A stretch of DNA of 64,000 bases, from contig AP025582.1 in assembly GCA_022846075.1 (NCBI GenBank), positions 1,736,001 through 1,800,000 of the forward strand, given 5' to 3'. Source of the stretch: Oscillospiraceae bacterium (lineage in GTDB: Bacteria > Bacillota > Clostridia > Oscillospirales > Oscillospiraceae). The translations under genes and the position numbers were made by a program. The notes beneath the pieces are model-generated. The model was not told where the DNA came from and did no database searches. It worked only from the letters and a program-made list of their open reading frames with translations. This document shows, piece after piece, positions 24,400 to 31,876 of the stretch. Position 1 is the first letter of the stretch. Each line of letters starts with the position of its first letter.

Positions 24400-25662
24400 T
24401 CAGCGGGCATCGTCACGCATTGCTGTTTTTTCTCTGCGCGGACGGAAGAAATGCCAGAGGTTATTGTGCTGGATCACGTCCTCATAGCGTTGAATTTTTC
24501 CGCGAAGCTCTGCGTTTTCACGTTCCAGATCCGATGTGCGGAGTTTGCTGCGAACGGATTTGTACTCAGAAAGCTCCTGCTTCAAACCGGCAATCTCTTC
24601 CTTGAGCCTTGCAATCAGCCTGTTTGCCGCGTCCAGAGCTTTTTGCAGCTTGGATTCCTTTTTCTCGGTTGTAACGTACTTCTTCGCCGCCGCTGCCAGC
24701 GATTCATACTCAGAACGCTCCAATATCACCTTGGAGGACAGCGGGACGGGCTTTGCCTCAATCTTTTCGATGGCCGCCACATCGACCTGCTGATTCTGGA
24801 TTTTCTCGATCTGCTTGCCGAGTGCCGCTGCCTGCTGCTCCTGCTGGCGGTTCTGCTCCGTGAGTTCTGCCAGCCGCGCCTGTTCCTGCTGCACCTTGAA
24901 CTGTGTCACGGTCAGGTGTTCCTCCGAACTGCCGCGTTCGCCGCGCTCCACATCGTCGTACCCGGCGTCGCGCATATACCGGAAGAAATCATCCTGCAAA
25001 ACGCTGTAGGATTTTTTGAGAACGGGCTTACCCTTGGCGCTCAGAACCGGCGTACCGTTCTCGTCCAGCGCGGGCTTGGAAGCCCACTTCTTGCTCATGC
25101 TGACCTGCTGGATTATCTCTTTGACCGTGCCGCGAAGCGTCTCATCCTTGCAGCGCTTCGACCACAGAATTTGTTTTTCCACGACGGGGAGGTAGACCAC
25201 ATGAAGATGGTAGTGATACACGTCTTGTCCCAGCGCATCGGACATGGCGCGGTTGCGCTCGTCGGCGTGCATGACCGCCGATAGGATGTACTGCTCGCCG
25301 CCCACAATTTTGATTGCAGCTTTGTAGGCATCGGCGTAAAATTGTTTTGCAAATTCATAGCCGCCGTGGTTGAAGAAGTAGGCAGAGTTGACATCGAAGA
25401 TCAGCTCTCCGAATTTCTCGGCATCCGCTTTCAGACCGCGGGTGGAAATCACGCCGTCAGAGCGCATCTGCTCGAACATCTCCTTATACCCGGCGGTTGG
25501 CGTTTTGAAATGGACGTTGTATGGCGTCCGTTCAGGAACGATGTCCTGATTGACATACGACGATTTTTCGCGCTCATTATGCGCCTGTGCGTTGTCGATG
25601 TCTGTATCTTTCATTCTTGCGTTTCTTGCGCTGGTACGGTGGATACCGTCGCCTCTTGCCAT
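24400..25662 (-). CDS. MobV-family relaxase (plasmid recombination enzyme)
   Basis: A 420-residue Mob/Pre relaxase started at ATG 25662 behind AGGAGG; the frame is open further upstream through the oriT region. The N-terminal half carries the conserved start MARGDGIHRTSARN and the metal-binding three-histidine motif VYHYHLHVVYLP (about residue 150). The C-terminal part (about 240-390) is a long coiled coil (QQEQARLAELTEQNRQQEQQ ... LQKALDAANRLIARLKEE). MobV relaxases nick one strand at oriT, attach to it and lead it through a helper conjugation channel. The oriT-like sequence lies just upstream. Confidence 0.92.
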   Translation of the reverse strand: MARGDGIHRTSARNARMKDTDIDNAQAHNEREKSSYVNQDIVPERTPYNVHFKTPTAGYKEMFEQMRSDGVISTRGLKADAEKFGELIFDVNSAYFFNHGGYEFAKQFYADAYKAAIKIVGGEQYILSAVMHADERNRAMSDALGQDVYHYHLHVVYLPVVEKQILWSKRCKDETLRGTVKEIIQQVSMSKKWASKPALDENGTPVLSAKGKPVLKKSYSVLQDDFFRYMRDAGYDDVERGERGSSEEHLTVTQFKVQQEQARLAELTEQNRQQEQQAAALGKQIEKIQNQQVDVAAIEKIEAKPVPLSSKVILERSEYESLAAAAKKYVTTEKKESKLQKALDAANRLIARLKEEIAGLKQELSEYKSVRSKLRTSDLERENAELRGKIQRYEDVIQHNNLWHFFRPRREKTAMRDDAR

Positions 25663-25716
25663 AGGCAGTTTACCTCCTGATTTCAGATTGTGCAGGACAG
25701 GTAGCTTTCGGGGAGG

Positions 25717-25776
25717 CACTTCTGCGGAAGTGTAATAACCCACTATGATACTTTCATCCTGCGGCTGCAAAGTATC
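25717..25776 (-). other. Putative origin of transfer (oriT) of the MobV type
   Basis: On the minus strand, AAAGTATCATAGTGGG followed by TTATTACACTT resembles the pMV158-type nick region (ATAGTGTG/TTATACTTTAC). It is framed by the inverted repeats CACTTC-TGCG-GAAGTG (25717-25732) and GATACTTT/AAAGTATC (25747-25754 and 25769-25776). It lies 55 bases before the relaxase start, the usual place for MobV oriTs. The expected nick is near 25739/25740. Confidence 0.6.
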
Positions 25777-25801
25777 GTGGGCTCTCCGAGGGGGTATGCG
25801 G

Positions 25802-25861
25802 CTTCTGCGGAAGCCTCTGCCGGTTTTGCAGTTTGCAGTGTGGATACAAACCGCAAAAACC
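25802..25861. repeat. Second hairpin cluster upstream of the relaxase gene
   Basis: CTTCTGCGGAAG at 25802-25813 repeats exactly the hairpin core at 25719-25730. Next to it a nested inverted repeat pairs GGTTTTGC-A-GTTTG (25822-25835) with CAAAC-C-GCAAAAACC (25847-25861). It may be part of oriT, a single-strand origin or a mob-gene control site. The rest of 25663-26020 has no gene; another perfect 10-bp inverted repeat is centred at 26010. Confidence 0.5.
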
Positions 25862-26020
25862 GACGTGGTCAGCAGCTTATTTGCAGGCGGCTCCTGCGCA
25901 TAATCTTCTGCCCACATCCATCTCAAACTCTGCGGATTTTTCGATGGGGACGGGGACGCGAGGGGATAGCAGCCAATGCATTGCCTTGTCTGTCAGCCAC
26001 AGGAGCGTGGCACGCTCCTG

Positions 26021-26275
26021 TCACAGTTCCCAAGGAGGAGTAGTCCATCGGTAGCTCTGCGGCACTCCACGCCGGTCAAGATACTCCTGCCGCGCCTGCT
26101 CCCGTTCTTCTTCGGTGGGAGCAGTCTTATACCGGGAATAGATCTGCCGGTTCAGCATGGCGTCGAGCTTTTGCTCCAAGCCCTGCCGGATTTCTTCTTC
26201 ATAATCGTCTTCGCCCCGCAGATGGTACATGACAATGTCGAGAAACAGGTCATAGGGGATTTGCACAGTTTTCAT
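26021..26275 (-). CDS. Small conserved element protein, function unknown
   Basis: An 84-residue charged, helix-rich protein (MKTVQIPYDLFLDIVMYHL ... EEEIRQGLEQKLDAML ... YSRYKTAPTEEEREQARQEYLDRRG). It recurs, to my knowledge, beside rep and mob genes in Firmicute mobile elements, sometimes under arbitrary names. It has no catalytic or DNA-binding motif that I can name. GGAGCG lies seven bases before the ATG. It lies immediately downstream of the iteron array, between the rep and mob genes. Confidence 0.65.
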   Translation of the reverse strand: MKTVQIPYDLFLDIVMYHLRGEDDYEEEIRQGLEQKLDAMLNRQIYSRYKTAPTEEEREQARQEYLDRRGVPQSYRWTTPPWEL

Positions 26276-26292
26276 GTTACGTCGCTCCTTTC

Positions 26293-26367
26293 TGCGACGA
26301 TTGCAACGATTGCGACGGTTGGTTTGACGGTATCAGATTTACCGTCGCAACCGTCGCAGCCGTCGCG
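26293..26367. repeat. Opposed 9-bp iteron array (candidate replication origin)
   Basis: Three tandem 9-mers TGCGACGAT / TGCAACGAT / TGCGACGGT (26293-26319) face three tandem 9-mers ACCGTCGCA / ACCGTCGCA / GCCGTCGCG (26341-26367) in inverse orientation. In between, GACGGTA (26326-26332) and TACCGTC (26340-26346) form a further perfect inverted repeat. The array sits in the gap just after the RepA-like gene. Such iterons typically bind replication initiators. Confidence 0.75.
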
Positions 26368-26371
26368 CGGC

Positions 26372-27550
26372 TTATTTGCTTTCAGCATCATAGGTCAGCG
26401 TAATACGTCGCCCCTCGTGCCGGACTTTGTTCTCATAGCGGACGCGGTATTCGTCCAGCAGCCTGCCAGACTTCACATTCAAATACTTACTCAGCGCATT
26501 TGCCGCCATACCGACATGGACGGCATCGGCAAGCGCAGAGGGCGAGCCTGTCCACACCGGCTGTTCTACGGACACCAGTTCGGCAACGGCTTCCAGAACA
26601 TGATCGGGCGGTTCCTTGTGCAGCTCGTTTTCCACCTTTTCAAGATTCCAAATCTGCGTAGCGGCATCCTTTTTCAGATAGAGAATCTGATCCTGCTGGT
26701 CGCGCCCTACCACGTCGATGGTTGCCTCCAGCGCTGTGCGCTTTTTCTTCTGCATAAGCAGCGAACCGTCCGCGCAGCCGAGCAACCCTGTCGTACCGGA
26801 GATCATTTCGAAGCTGTCACCGGCAGGTTGCTTGCGGGTGTGGTGGACGGTCAAAACGCAGATGCAGTGCTTGTCGGCAAACTGCTTGAGCCGACCGATG
26901 ATCTCATAATCGCTGGCGTAGCTGTATGCTTCGCCGCCGACCTCACGGATTTTCTGCATGGTGTCGATGATAATGAGTTTGGTGTCGGGGTGCTCCCGCA
27001 CGAAATTCTCAAGCTGTTCGTCCAGTCCATTTCCGATCTTTCCCGCAGCGGTTGCAAAGTGCAGCCGGTCGGTGTCGTTGACGCCGTACATCATGAACAT
27101 ACGGCTCTGGATGCGCTGAAAATCATCTTCCAAGGCAAGGTACAGCACCGTACCGGGATGAACTTCGCAGCCCCACAGGGCTTCGCCCGTGCTGACATGG
27201 TAGGCAATCTGCGCCACTAAAAACGACTTGCCGATTTTCGGCGCGCCTGCGAGGATATATGCGCCTGCGTAGAGCAAGCCGTCGATGATGGGCGGTCTGC
27301 TCTGATACGCGGTCTGGTACAGCTCCGTCATGGAGATTGTGTGCAGGTAATGCGGGTCGGTTAGACGCTGTATCCTGCGGTAGATTTGGTCCAGACTTTC
27401 CGTGCTGTTTTGAAAATCACCGTTGATTTCTCCCTCAAAAGCGGATATACTGTTCTCAGTTGAATTGTGAAGCGGCTGCCCATCATCTGCGCCAACAGAT
27501 GTGTCCGGGGCGGTCGTTTTCTTTTTGCAGATTTCATTTCCCATAGGCAT
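26372..27550 (-). CDS. RepA-like AAA ATPase / replicative helicase of the element
   Basis: A 392-residue RecA-fold ATPase (AAA_25, RepA-type). The Walker A is ILAGAPKIGKSFLVAQIA (about residue 100), Walker B is KLIIIDTMQKIR, and further motifs are YLALEDD and VLTVHHTRK. RepA-type proteins are hexameric helicases that open plasmid origins. The C-terminal ~90 residues look like a winged-helix part (SPSALADAVHVGMAANALSKYLN) that could bind the adjacent iterons. ATG codons at 27550 and 27544 follow GAGG closely; either could start. The 5' end overlaps the small RHH-type gene by 17 bases. It likely gives the excised circle some replication ability. Confidence 0.82.
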   Translation of the reverse strand: MPMGNEICKKKTTAPDTSVGADDGQPLHNSTENSISAFEGEINGDFQNSTESLDQIYRRIQRLTDPHYLHTISMTELYQTAYQSRPPIIDGLLYAGAYILAGAPKIGKSFLVAQIAYHVSTGEALWGCEVHPGTVLYLALEDDFQRIQSRMFMMYGVNDTDRLHFATAAGKIGNGLDEQLENFVREHPDTKLIIIDTMQKIREVGGEAYSYASDYEIIGRLKQFADKHCICVLTVHHTRKQPAGDSFEMISGTTGLLGCADGSLLMQKKKRTALEATIDVVGRDQQDQILYLKKDAATQIWNLEKVENELHKEPPDHVLEAVAELVSVEQPVWTGSPSALADAVHVGMAANALSKYLNVKSGRLLDEYRVRYENKVRHEGRRITLTYDAESK

Positions 27551-27866
27551 TTTCCTCTTTCATGCCGTCCATGATGGCGGCGATCATTTCGATCACATCC
27601 AGCAGCTCCTCATTTATGCCGCCCGCTTCAATGCGCCGCAGCTCGTCCAGCACGGCGGCAAGCTGATCGCGCAGCGCCTTGTAAACTCTCGGATTGCCCT
27701 GCACCACCACGTCCTTGCAGGTCAGGCGGCGGGTGATATAGTCCTGCTTGGTCAGCCCGGAGAGCTTGACAAAGGTTTCGATTTGCGTATCTTCCTCCGG
27801 TGATACCCGGAAGGCAACAGTCTTGTTGCGCCAGCGGTTGTGCTTATCTCGGTTTTTCAGTGACAT
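27534..27866 (-). CDS. Ribbon-helix-helix mobilization accessory protein (MobC-like)
   Basis: A 110-residue basic protein. RNKTVAFRVSPEEDTQIETFVKLSGLTKQDYITRRL (about 13-49) reads as a ribbon-helix-helix DNA-binding fold of the MobC / relaxosome type. The C-terminal half is helical (LRDQLAAVLDELRRIEAGG). Such proteins help the relaxase melt oriT. It lies between the integrase (1-base gap) and rep (17-base overlap), so all are one transcript. A copy-control or repressor role is an alternative. Confidence 0.7.
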   Translation of the reverse strand: MSLKNRDKHNRWRNKTVAFRVSPEEDTQIETFVKLSGLTKQDYITRRLTCKDVVVQGNPRVYKALRDQLAAVLDELRRIEAGGINEELLDVIEMIAAIMDGMKEENAYGK

Positions 27867-27867
27867 T

Positions 27868-28941
27868 TTAATTGCTCCTTTCGACGTTCAATTTATCTGC
27901 CATTTCCTTCTGCACAGTTGGGAACAGATGCGCGTACCGATAGGTGATCTCCACACTTTCGTGTCCCACACGATTGCCGATGGCAACGGCGGAATAGCCC
28001 ATGTTGATAAGTAAAGAAACGTGGCTGTGTCTCAAATCGTGGATTCTAATGACCTTGACACCAGACGCCTTGCACCCGAACTCCATGCCGCGCTTCAAGG
28101 TGTGCTTGGTCAGAGGGAAGATGCGGCTGTTCGGTTCCAGTCCGTAAAGCTGCTTGAAATAGTCCTGCATCTCGTCACAGAGGAAGTCAGGCATCTGGAT
28201 TACGCGATTGCTTTTCTTCGTTTTCGGCGTGGTGATAACGTCCTTACCCTGTAAGCGCTGATAGGATTTATTGATGCGGAGCGTTTTCTTCTCAAAATCG
28301 AAGTCCGCAGGCGTCAGTGCCAGCAGCTCGCCCTCGCGGATGCCACACCAGTACAGGATTTCAAAGGCGTAGTACAGCATGGGCTTGTCCATCATGGCGT
28401 CGATGAATTTGAGGTATTCTTCCTTCGTCCAGAACAGCATTTCCTTCGGATGCTCGCTGCCCATATTTCCGGCCTTTGCAGCGGGATTGATCTGTAAGCC
28501 GTAATACTTGATGGCGTGGTTGAAAATACAGCTCAGTTGGGTGTGGACGTTCTTGAGATAGTCCGGGGAATAGCTTTCGCCGCTTAACTTGGTGTGCTGC
28601 CGTATCTCGTTCTGCCAGTCGATCACATCACGGGCGGTGATCTCCGAGAGCTTGCGCTTTTTGAAATACGGCAAAATCTTTGTGCGGATGATATGCTCCT
28701 TGCTGAGCCATGTGTTGAGCTTTAGCTTGGGCTTGACGTCCTTTTCGTAGAGCGCCACAAAGCTTTCGAAGCTCATATTGATGTCAGCCTGCTTCTGCAT
28801 CAGAAACTCGCGTTCCCATGCCTGCGCCTCTTTTTTCGTGGCAAAGCCGCGCTTTAATTTCTGCTGGCGCTCACCGCGCCAGTCGGTATAGCGAAACTGC
28901 ACATACCATGAGCCGTTCTTCTTGTCCTTAAACGATGCCAT
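27868..28941 (-). CDS. int: Integrase, Tn916-like tyrosine recombinase
   Basis: A 357-residue phage/ICE integrase from the ATG at 28941. The N-terminal arm-binding domain (AP2-like, MASFKDKKNGSWYVQFRYTDWRG ... KRGFATKKEAQAWEREF) binds repeats at the element ends. A SAM-like core-binding domain follows (SFESFVALYEKDVKP), then the catalytic domain with Arg (YWCGIREGELLAL), Lys (TPKTKKSNRVI), His-x-x-Arg (RIHDLRHSHVS), His (RVGHESVEITYRY) and Tyr (YRYAHL). It drives insertion at the guaA 3' end. Xis overlaps its start by 14 bases and the MobC-like gene follows after 1 base. Confidence 0.95.
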   Translation of the reverse strand: MASFKDKKNGSWYVQFRYTDWRGERQQKLKRGFATKKEAQAWEREFLMQKQADINMSFESFVALYEKDVKPKLKLNTWLSKEHIIRTKILPYFKKRKLSEITARDVIDWQNEIRQHTKLSGESYSPDYLKNVHTQLSCIFNHAIKYYGLQINPAAKAGNMGSEHPKEMLFWTKEEYLKFIDAMMDKPMLYYAFEILYWCGIREGELLALTPADFDFEKKTLRINKSYQRLQGKDVITTPKTKKSNRVIQMPDFLCDEMQDYFKQLYGLEPNSRIFPLTKHTLKRGMEFGCKASGVKVIRIHDLRHSHVSLLINMGYSAVAIGNRVGHESVEITYRYAHLFPTVQKEMADKLNVERSN

Positions 28942-29143
28942 TCGATTCCCTTCTTTCCTTCGCTTCTCTCGTTCCGTAGAACTTCTCATGGAAGAACTTG
29001 CGGTCAATCCTGCCTGCAATGGTGATGCAGCCGGTCTTTCGCAGCTCTTTGTTCAACTCACGAATGAGCTTATACGCATACGGAACCGATACGCCAAGCT
29101 CTTCCGCAACTTCATTTACTCTCATAAAAATTTCTCCTGCCAT
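28928..29143 (-). CDS. xis: Excisionase-like small DNA-binding protein
   Basis: About 71 residues from the ATG at 29143 (AGGAAGG ten bases upstream). An ATG at 29125 with AGGAG eight bases upstream is equally good and gives 65 residues. The core RVNEVAEELGVSVPYAYKLIRELNKEL is a MerR/Xis-like helix-turn-helix, followed by a beta-wing (GCITIAGRIDRKFFHEKFYG). Position directly before int, with a 14-base overlap, is classical for excisionases of integrative elements. Confidence 0.8.
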   Translation of the reverse strand: MAGEIFMRVNEVAEELGVSVPYAYKLIRELNKELRKTGCITIAGRIDRKFFHEKFYGTREAKERRESNGIV

Positions 29144-29405
29144 AGGCAAAATACCTTCCTTTCCTGATTTGTGGTTGATTTCTTCTGCCGTTCTATCCGC
29201 AGGACTCTGACAGGCAACCCTTTTCGGCGCTGTGCCGTTTTCTTTTCTCCTTGGCACGCTCATTTCATCGCCTGCTTCCCCGGAGAAAGTATCCCTTGGA
29301 CGGTCATTCAGTTTTGCGGTTTTTGGATTTCACCCCCCTCTCACCTTACAACGGACATTTTTCCGGCATTTGTTGGCTATCCAAATTGTAAAATTTCTAT
29401 TAATT

Positions 29406-29424
29406 AAGCTAATATGCTTAGCTT
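29406..29424. promoter_or_regulatory. Candidate operator in the xis/XRE divergent region
   Basis: The inverted repeat AAGCTAA-TATGC-TTAGCTT lies just downstream of the -10 of the leftward promoter, and a partial copy (TTTGCTTAG) occurs at 29488-29496 by the rightward promoter. This fits binding of the divergently encoded XRE protein. The remaining bases 29144-29400 hold no other feature I can name. Confidence 0.55.
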
Positions 29425-29430
29425 GCAACT

Positions 29431-29459
29431 ATTGTACTATACATATAAGTTTAAGTCAA
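29431..29459 (-). promoter_or_regulatory. Leftward promoter for xis-int-mob-rep genes
   Basis: TTGACT (29454-29459, read on minus), 17 bases, TACAAT (29431-29436). Confidence 0.8.
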
Positions 29460-29503
29460 GCTGGTTTGCAGGAAAATATTAAATAAATTTGCTTAGATTT
29501 TTC

Positions 29504-29532
29504 TTGACGAAATTAAACATATCTGCTATACT
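29504..29532 (+). promoter_or_regulatory. Rightward promoter for the XRE regulator
   Basis: TTGACG (29504-29509), 17 bases, TATACT (29527-29532). It is 37 bases before the regulator start. Confidence 0.85.
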
Positions 29533-29568
29533 CGTTATCAAAGACAACCGACACAGGAGATGGCTATT

Positions 29569-30099
29569 ATGGCGATTGGTGAACGCATCCACTTTTTCCG
29601 CACGATGCGGGGCATGACGCAGAAATACCTTGGCATGGCGCTGGGCTTTCCGGAGAAATCCGCAGATGTTCGCCTTGCGCAGTACGAGAATGGTTCCAGA
29701 ACGCCCAAAGCGGATGTGACTGCTGCGCTGGCACAGGTGCTTGACGTTTCGCCCAAAGCGCTGGACGTACCGGACATTGACTCTTATACAGGACTGATGC
29801 ACACGCTGTTCACGCTGGAAGACCGCTACGGTCTTGAGGTCTGCGAGTGTGAGGATGAGGTGCATCTGCGCGTTCATATCCACAAAGGACGCGACGCAGC
29901 GGAGCTTCACAGGATGCTTTCCGCGTGGGGCGCGCTTGCCGCCAAGCTGAAAGCGGGGGAGATTACCAAAGAAGAATACGACCGCTGGCGCTATTCCTAT
30001 CCGAAATACGACACCTCCGGTCAGTGGCACAAGATCACGCCGTCGCAGGAGCTGAGTGACCTGCTTCTTGCCGACCTCAAGGAACACACCGAAGAATAA
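29569..30099 (+). CDS. XRE-family transcriptional regulator of the element
   Basis: A 176-residue protein from ATG 29569 (AGGAG at 29555-29559; the ATG at 29560 is too close). The N-terminal HTH_3 domain covers about 3-68 (IGERIHFFRTMRGMTQKYLGMALGF ... DVRLAQYENGSRTPKADVTAALAQVLDVSP). The C-terminal ~105 residues are an unknown helical domain (ELHRMLSAWGALAAKLKAGEITKEEYDRWRYSYP). It is divergent from the xis-int genes with facing promoters and an inverted-repeat operator between. It is therefore probably the repressor that keeps the element quiescent. It ends in a hairpin close to the right end. Confidence 0.85.
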   Translation: MAIGERIHFFRTMRGMTQKYLGMALGFPEKSADVRLAQYENGSRTPKADVTAALAQVLDVSPKALDVPDIDSYTGLMHTLFTLEDRYGLEVCECEDEVHLRVHIHKGRDAAELHRMLSAWGALAAKLKAGEITKEEYDRWRYSYPKYDTSGQWHKITPSQELSDLLLADLKEHTEE

Positions 30100-30100
30100 C

Positions 30101-30148
30101 AAAAGGCTCTGCCGACCTTCTTTTACAGAAAGTCAGCAGAGCCTTTTT
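30101..30148 (+). terminator. Terminator of the XRE gene
   Basis: AAAAGGCTCTGC (30101-30112) pairs with GCAGAGCC (30136-30143) and extends inward through one mismatch to GAC/GTC, followed by T5. Confidence 0.8.
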
Positions 30149-30235
30149 CGCTCTCAATATAGGATTGGATGCGACAGCAAACCTGCAAACCATTCGCTCG
30201 CCAAAATAAGAACAAACAAAATGGCTTTGGTATCT

Positions 30236-30253
30236 GCTATCATTTTGCTATCA
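30236..30253 (+). repeat. Right-end GCTATCA direct repeats (putative integrase arm sites)
   Basis: Two copies of TGCTATCA with GCTATCA at 30236-30242 and 30247-30253, 11 bp apart and in the same orientation as the three copies at the left end. Confidence 0.65.
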
Positions 30254-30322
30254 AACAGGAAATGAGATTTTCAAAAAGTGAGTATTTTCAAGGCTTTTCA
30301 GCCTCTCATATTCACTTTTTTC

Positions 30323-31864
30323 TCATTCCCACTCAATGGTCGCAGGCGGCTTACTGGTAACGTCGTAAACGATGCGGTTGATCCCCTTTACCTCGTTGAC
30401 GATGCGGGTGCTGATCCGGTCCAGCACGTCGTAGGGGATGCGGGCCCAGTCGGCAGTCATGAAGTCGCTGGTAGTGACCGCCCGGAGGGCCAGAGTATAA
30501 TCGTAGGTACGGCCATCTCCCATAACCCCCACACTGCGGGTATTGGTGAGGACGGCAAAATATTGATTGATGGACTTGTCCAGCCCCGCCGCGGCGATTT
30601 CCTCCCGATAGATGGCGTCGGCGTCCCGGAGGGTGTCCAGCTTCTCCTTGGTCAGGTCACCGATGACCCGAATGGCGAGGCCCGGCCCCGGAAAGGGCTG
30701 GCGCATGACCAGGTATTCCGGCAGGCCCAGTTCCCGGCCCAGCTGACGCACCTCGTCCTTGAAAAGAAGGCGCAGGGGTTCAATGATCTCCTTGAAATCC
30801 ACGTAGTCGGGCAGTCCGCCCACATTGTGGTGGGACTTGATAACCGCGGCGTCTCCCGCACCGGATTCGATGACGTCGGGATAAATGGTGCCTTGGGCAA
30901 GAAAATCCACCTTGCCGATCTTCCCGGCCTCTTCCTCAAAAACCCGGATAAACTCCTCACCGATGATCTTCCGCTTGTGCTCCGGCTCGGAAACCCCGGC
31001 CAGCTTCAGAAGGAACCGGGTCTCAGCGTCCACCCGGACAAAGTTCATGGCCCATTTCCCAAAGGCGGCCTCCACCTCGTCCCCCTCGTCCTTGCGCATA
31101 AGGCCGTGATCTACAAAGACGCAGGTGAGCTGCTCCCCAATGGCTTCCGCCAGAAGGGCGGCGCACACGGAGGAATCCACACCGCCAGAGAGCGCCAGAA
31201 GGACCTTACCCGTCCCCACCTTTTCCCGGATGGCGGCCACGGAGGTCTTGAGGTAATCCTCCATGGTCCAGTCACCCTTGGCACGGCACACCTCATAGAG
31301 AAAATTCCGAATCATGCCGGCCCCGTTTTCCGTGTGGTTGACCTCCGGGTGGAACTGGACGCCGTAAAATCCCCGCGCCTCGTCACAGATGGCCACATTG
31401 GGACAGGCGTCGGAATGGGCCACCAGCGAAAAGCCCTCCGGCACCTTCTCCATGTAATCCCCATGGCTCATCCAGGAGATACCCGTGTCAGGCAGGCCGC
31501 GGAAGAGCTTGCAACCCGTATCGAAGAAGGTCTCCGTCTTTCCATATTCCCTGGCGGAATCGGCCTGCGCGGCGGTGACCCGCCCACCCAGATTGTGGGC
31601 CAAAAGCTGGCAGCCATAGCAAATACCGAGAATAGGGATCCCCATGCGGAAGATCTCAGGGTCCGCCTGGGGTGAGTTGGGATCATAGACGCTCCCCGGT
31701 CCCCCGGTAAAGATAATGCCGATGGGGGCCATGGCTTTGAGCTCAGCTACCGGAGTGGTATAGGGCTTTACCTCGCAGTACACCCCGCACTCCCGTACCC
31801 GCCGGGCAATCAACTGGTTATACTGCCCTCCAAAGTCCAAAACGATCACGATCTGATGATCCAT
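30323..31864 (-). CDS. guaA: GMP synthase (glutamine-hydrolysing), complete
   Basis: GuaA, 513 residues, the standard length. The class I glutaminase domain is intact: catalytic Cys in [17 protein letters not shown] and His/Glu in [14 protein letters not shown]. The ATP-pyrophosphatase has [32 protein letters not shown] and [15 protein letters not shown]. The C-terminal dimerisation end is [14 protein letters not shown]. It converts XMP to GMP with glutamine. Its last codons form the target of the mobile element: the stop is now TGA donated by the element side, while the displaced end at 20082-20093 still shows TAA. It is the last gene of an operon that may begin at carA. Confidence 0.97.
   Translation of the reverse strand: MDHQIVIVLDFGGQYNQLIARRVRECGVYCEVKPYTTPVAELKAMAPIGIIFTGGPGSVYDPNSPQADPEIFRMGIPILGICYGCQLLAHNLGGRVTAAQADSAREYGKTETFFDTGCKLFRGLPDTGISWMSHGDYMEKVPEGFSLVAHSDACPNVAICDEARGFYGVQFHPEVNHTENGAGMIRNFLYEVCRAKGDWTMEDYLKTSVAAIREKVGTGKVLLALSGGVDSSVCAALLAEAIGEQLTCVFVDHGLMRKDEGDEVEAAFGKWAMNFVRVDAETRFLLKLAGVSEPEHKRKIIGEEFIRVFEEEAGKIGKVDFLAQGTIYPDVIESGAGDAAVIKSHHNVGGLPDYVDFKEIIEPLRLLFKDEVRQLGRELGLPEYLVMRQPFPGPGLAIRVIGDLTKEKLDTLRDADAIYREEIAAAGLDKSINQYFAVLTNTRSVGVMGDGRTYDYTLALRAVTTSDFMTADWARIPYDVLDRISTRIVNEVKGINRIVYDVTSKPPATIEWE
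30327..30334. other. Right attachment core at the guaA 3' end
   Basis: TCCCACTC here encodes the final Glu-Trp-Glu codons region of guaA (GAGTGGGA on minus) and is the copy matching 20086-20093. Downstream of it the sequence differs from a normal guaA end (GAGTGGGAATGA here against GAGTGGGAGTAA). Confidence 0.7.
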
Positions 31865-31876
31865 TTATGTTCCTCC

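Larger units (their letters stand above)
20086..30334. mobile_element. Integrative mobilizable element inserted at the 3' end of guaA
   Basis: About 10.24 kb bounded by the 8-bp core TCCCACTC (20086-20093 and 30327-30334). It holds integrase, excisionase-like, XRE, RepA-like ATPase, MobV relaxase, small accessory genes and a defence operon. Integrase-type direct repeats lie just inside both ends. It lacks VirB4, coupling-protein and other conjugation genes, so it would need a helper. The defence genes TIR and TM are clearly AT-richer than the backbone, and the backbone is AT-richer than the flanking chromosome. The boundary follows from the match to the guaA 3' end; excision has not been shown. 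Confidence 0.85.

Noticed and set aside
20086-30334. Calling the element a self-transmissible ICE
   Set aside because: I see no VirB4-, VirD4- or other mating-pore genes, only a relaxase and accessory genes, so mobilizable is the safer reading.
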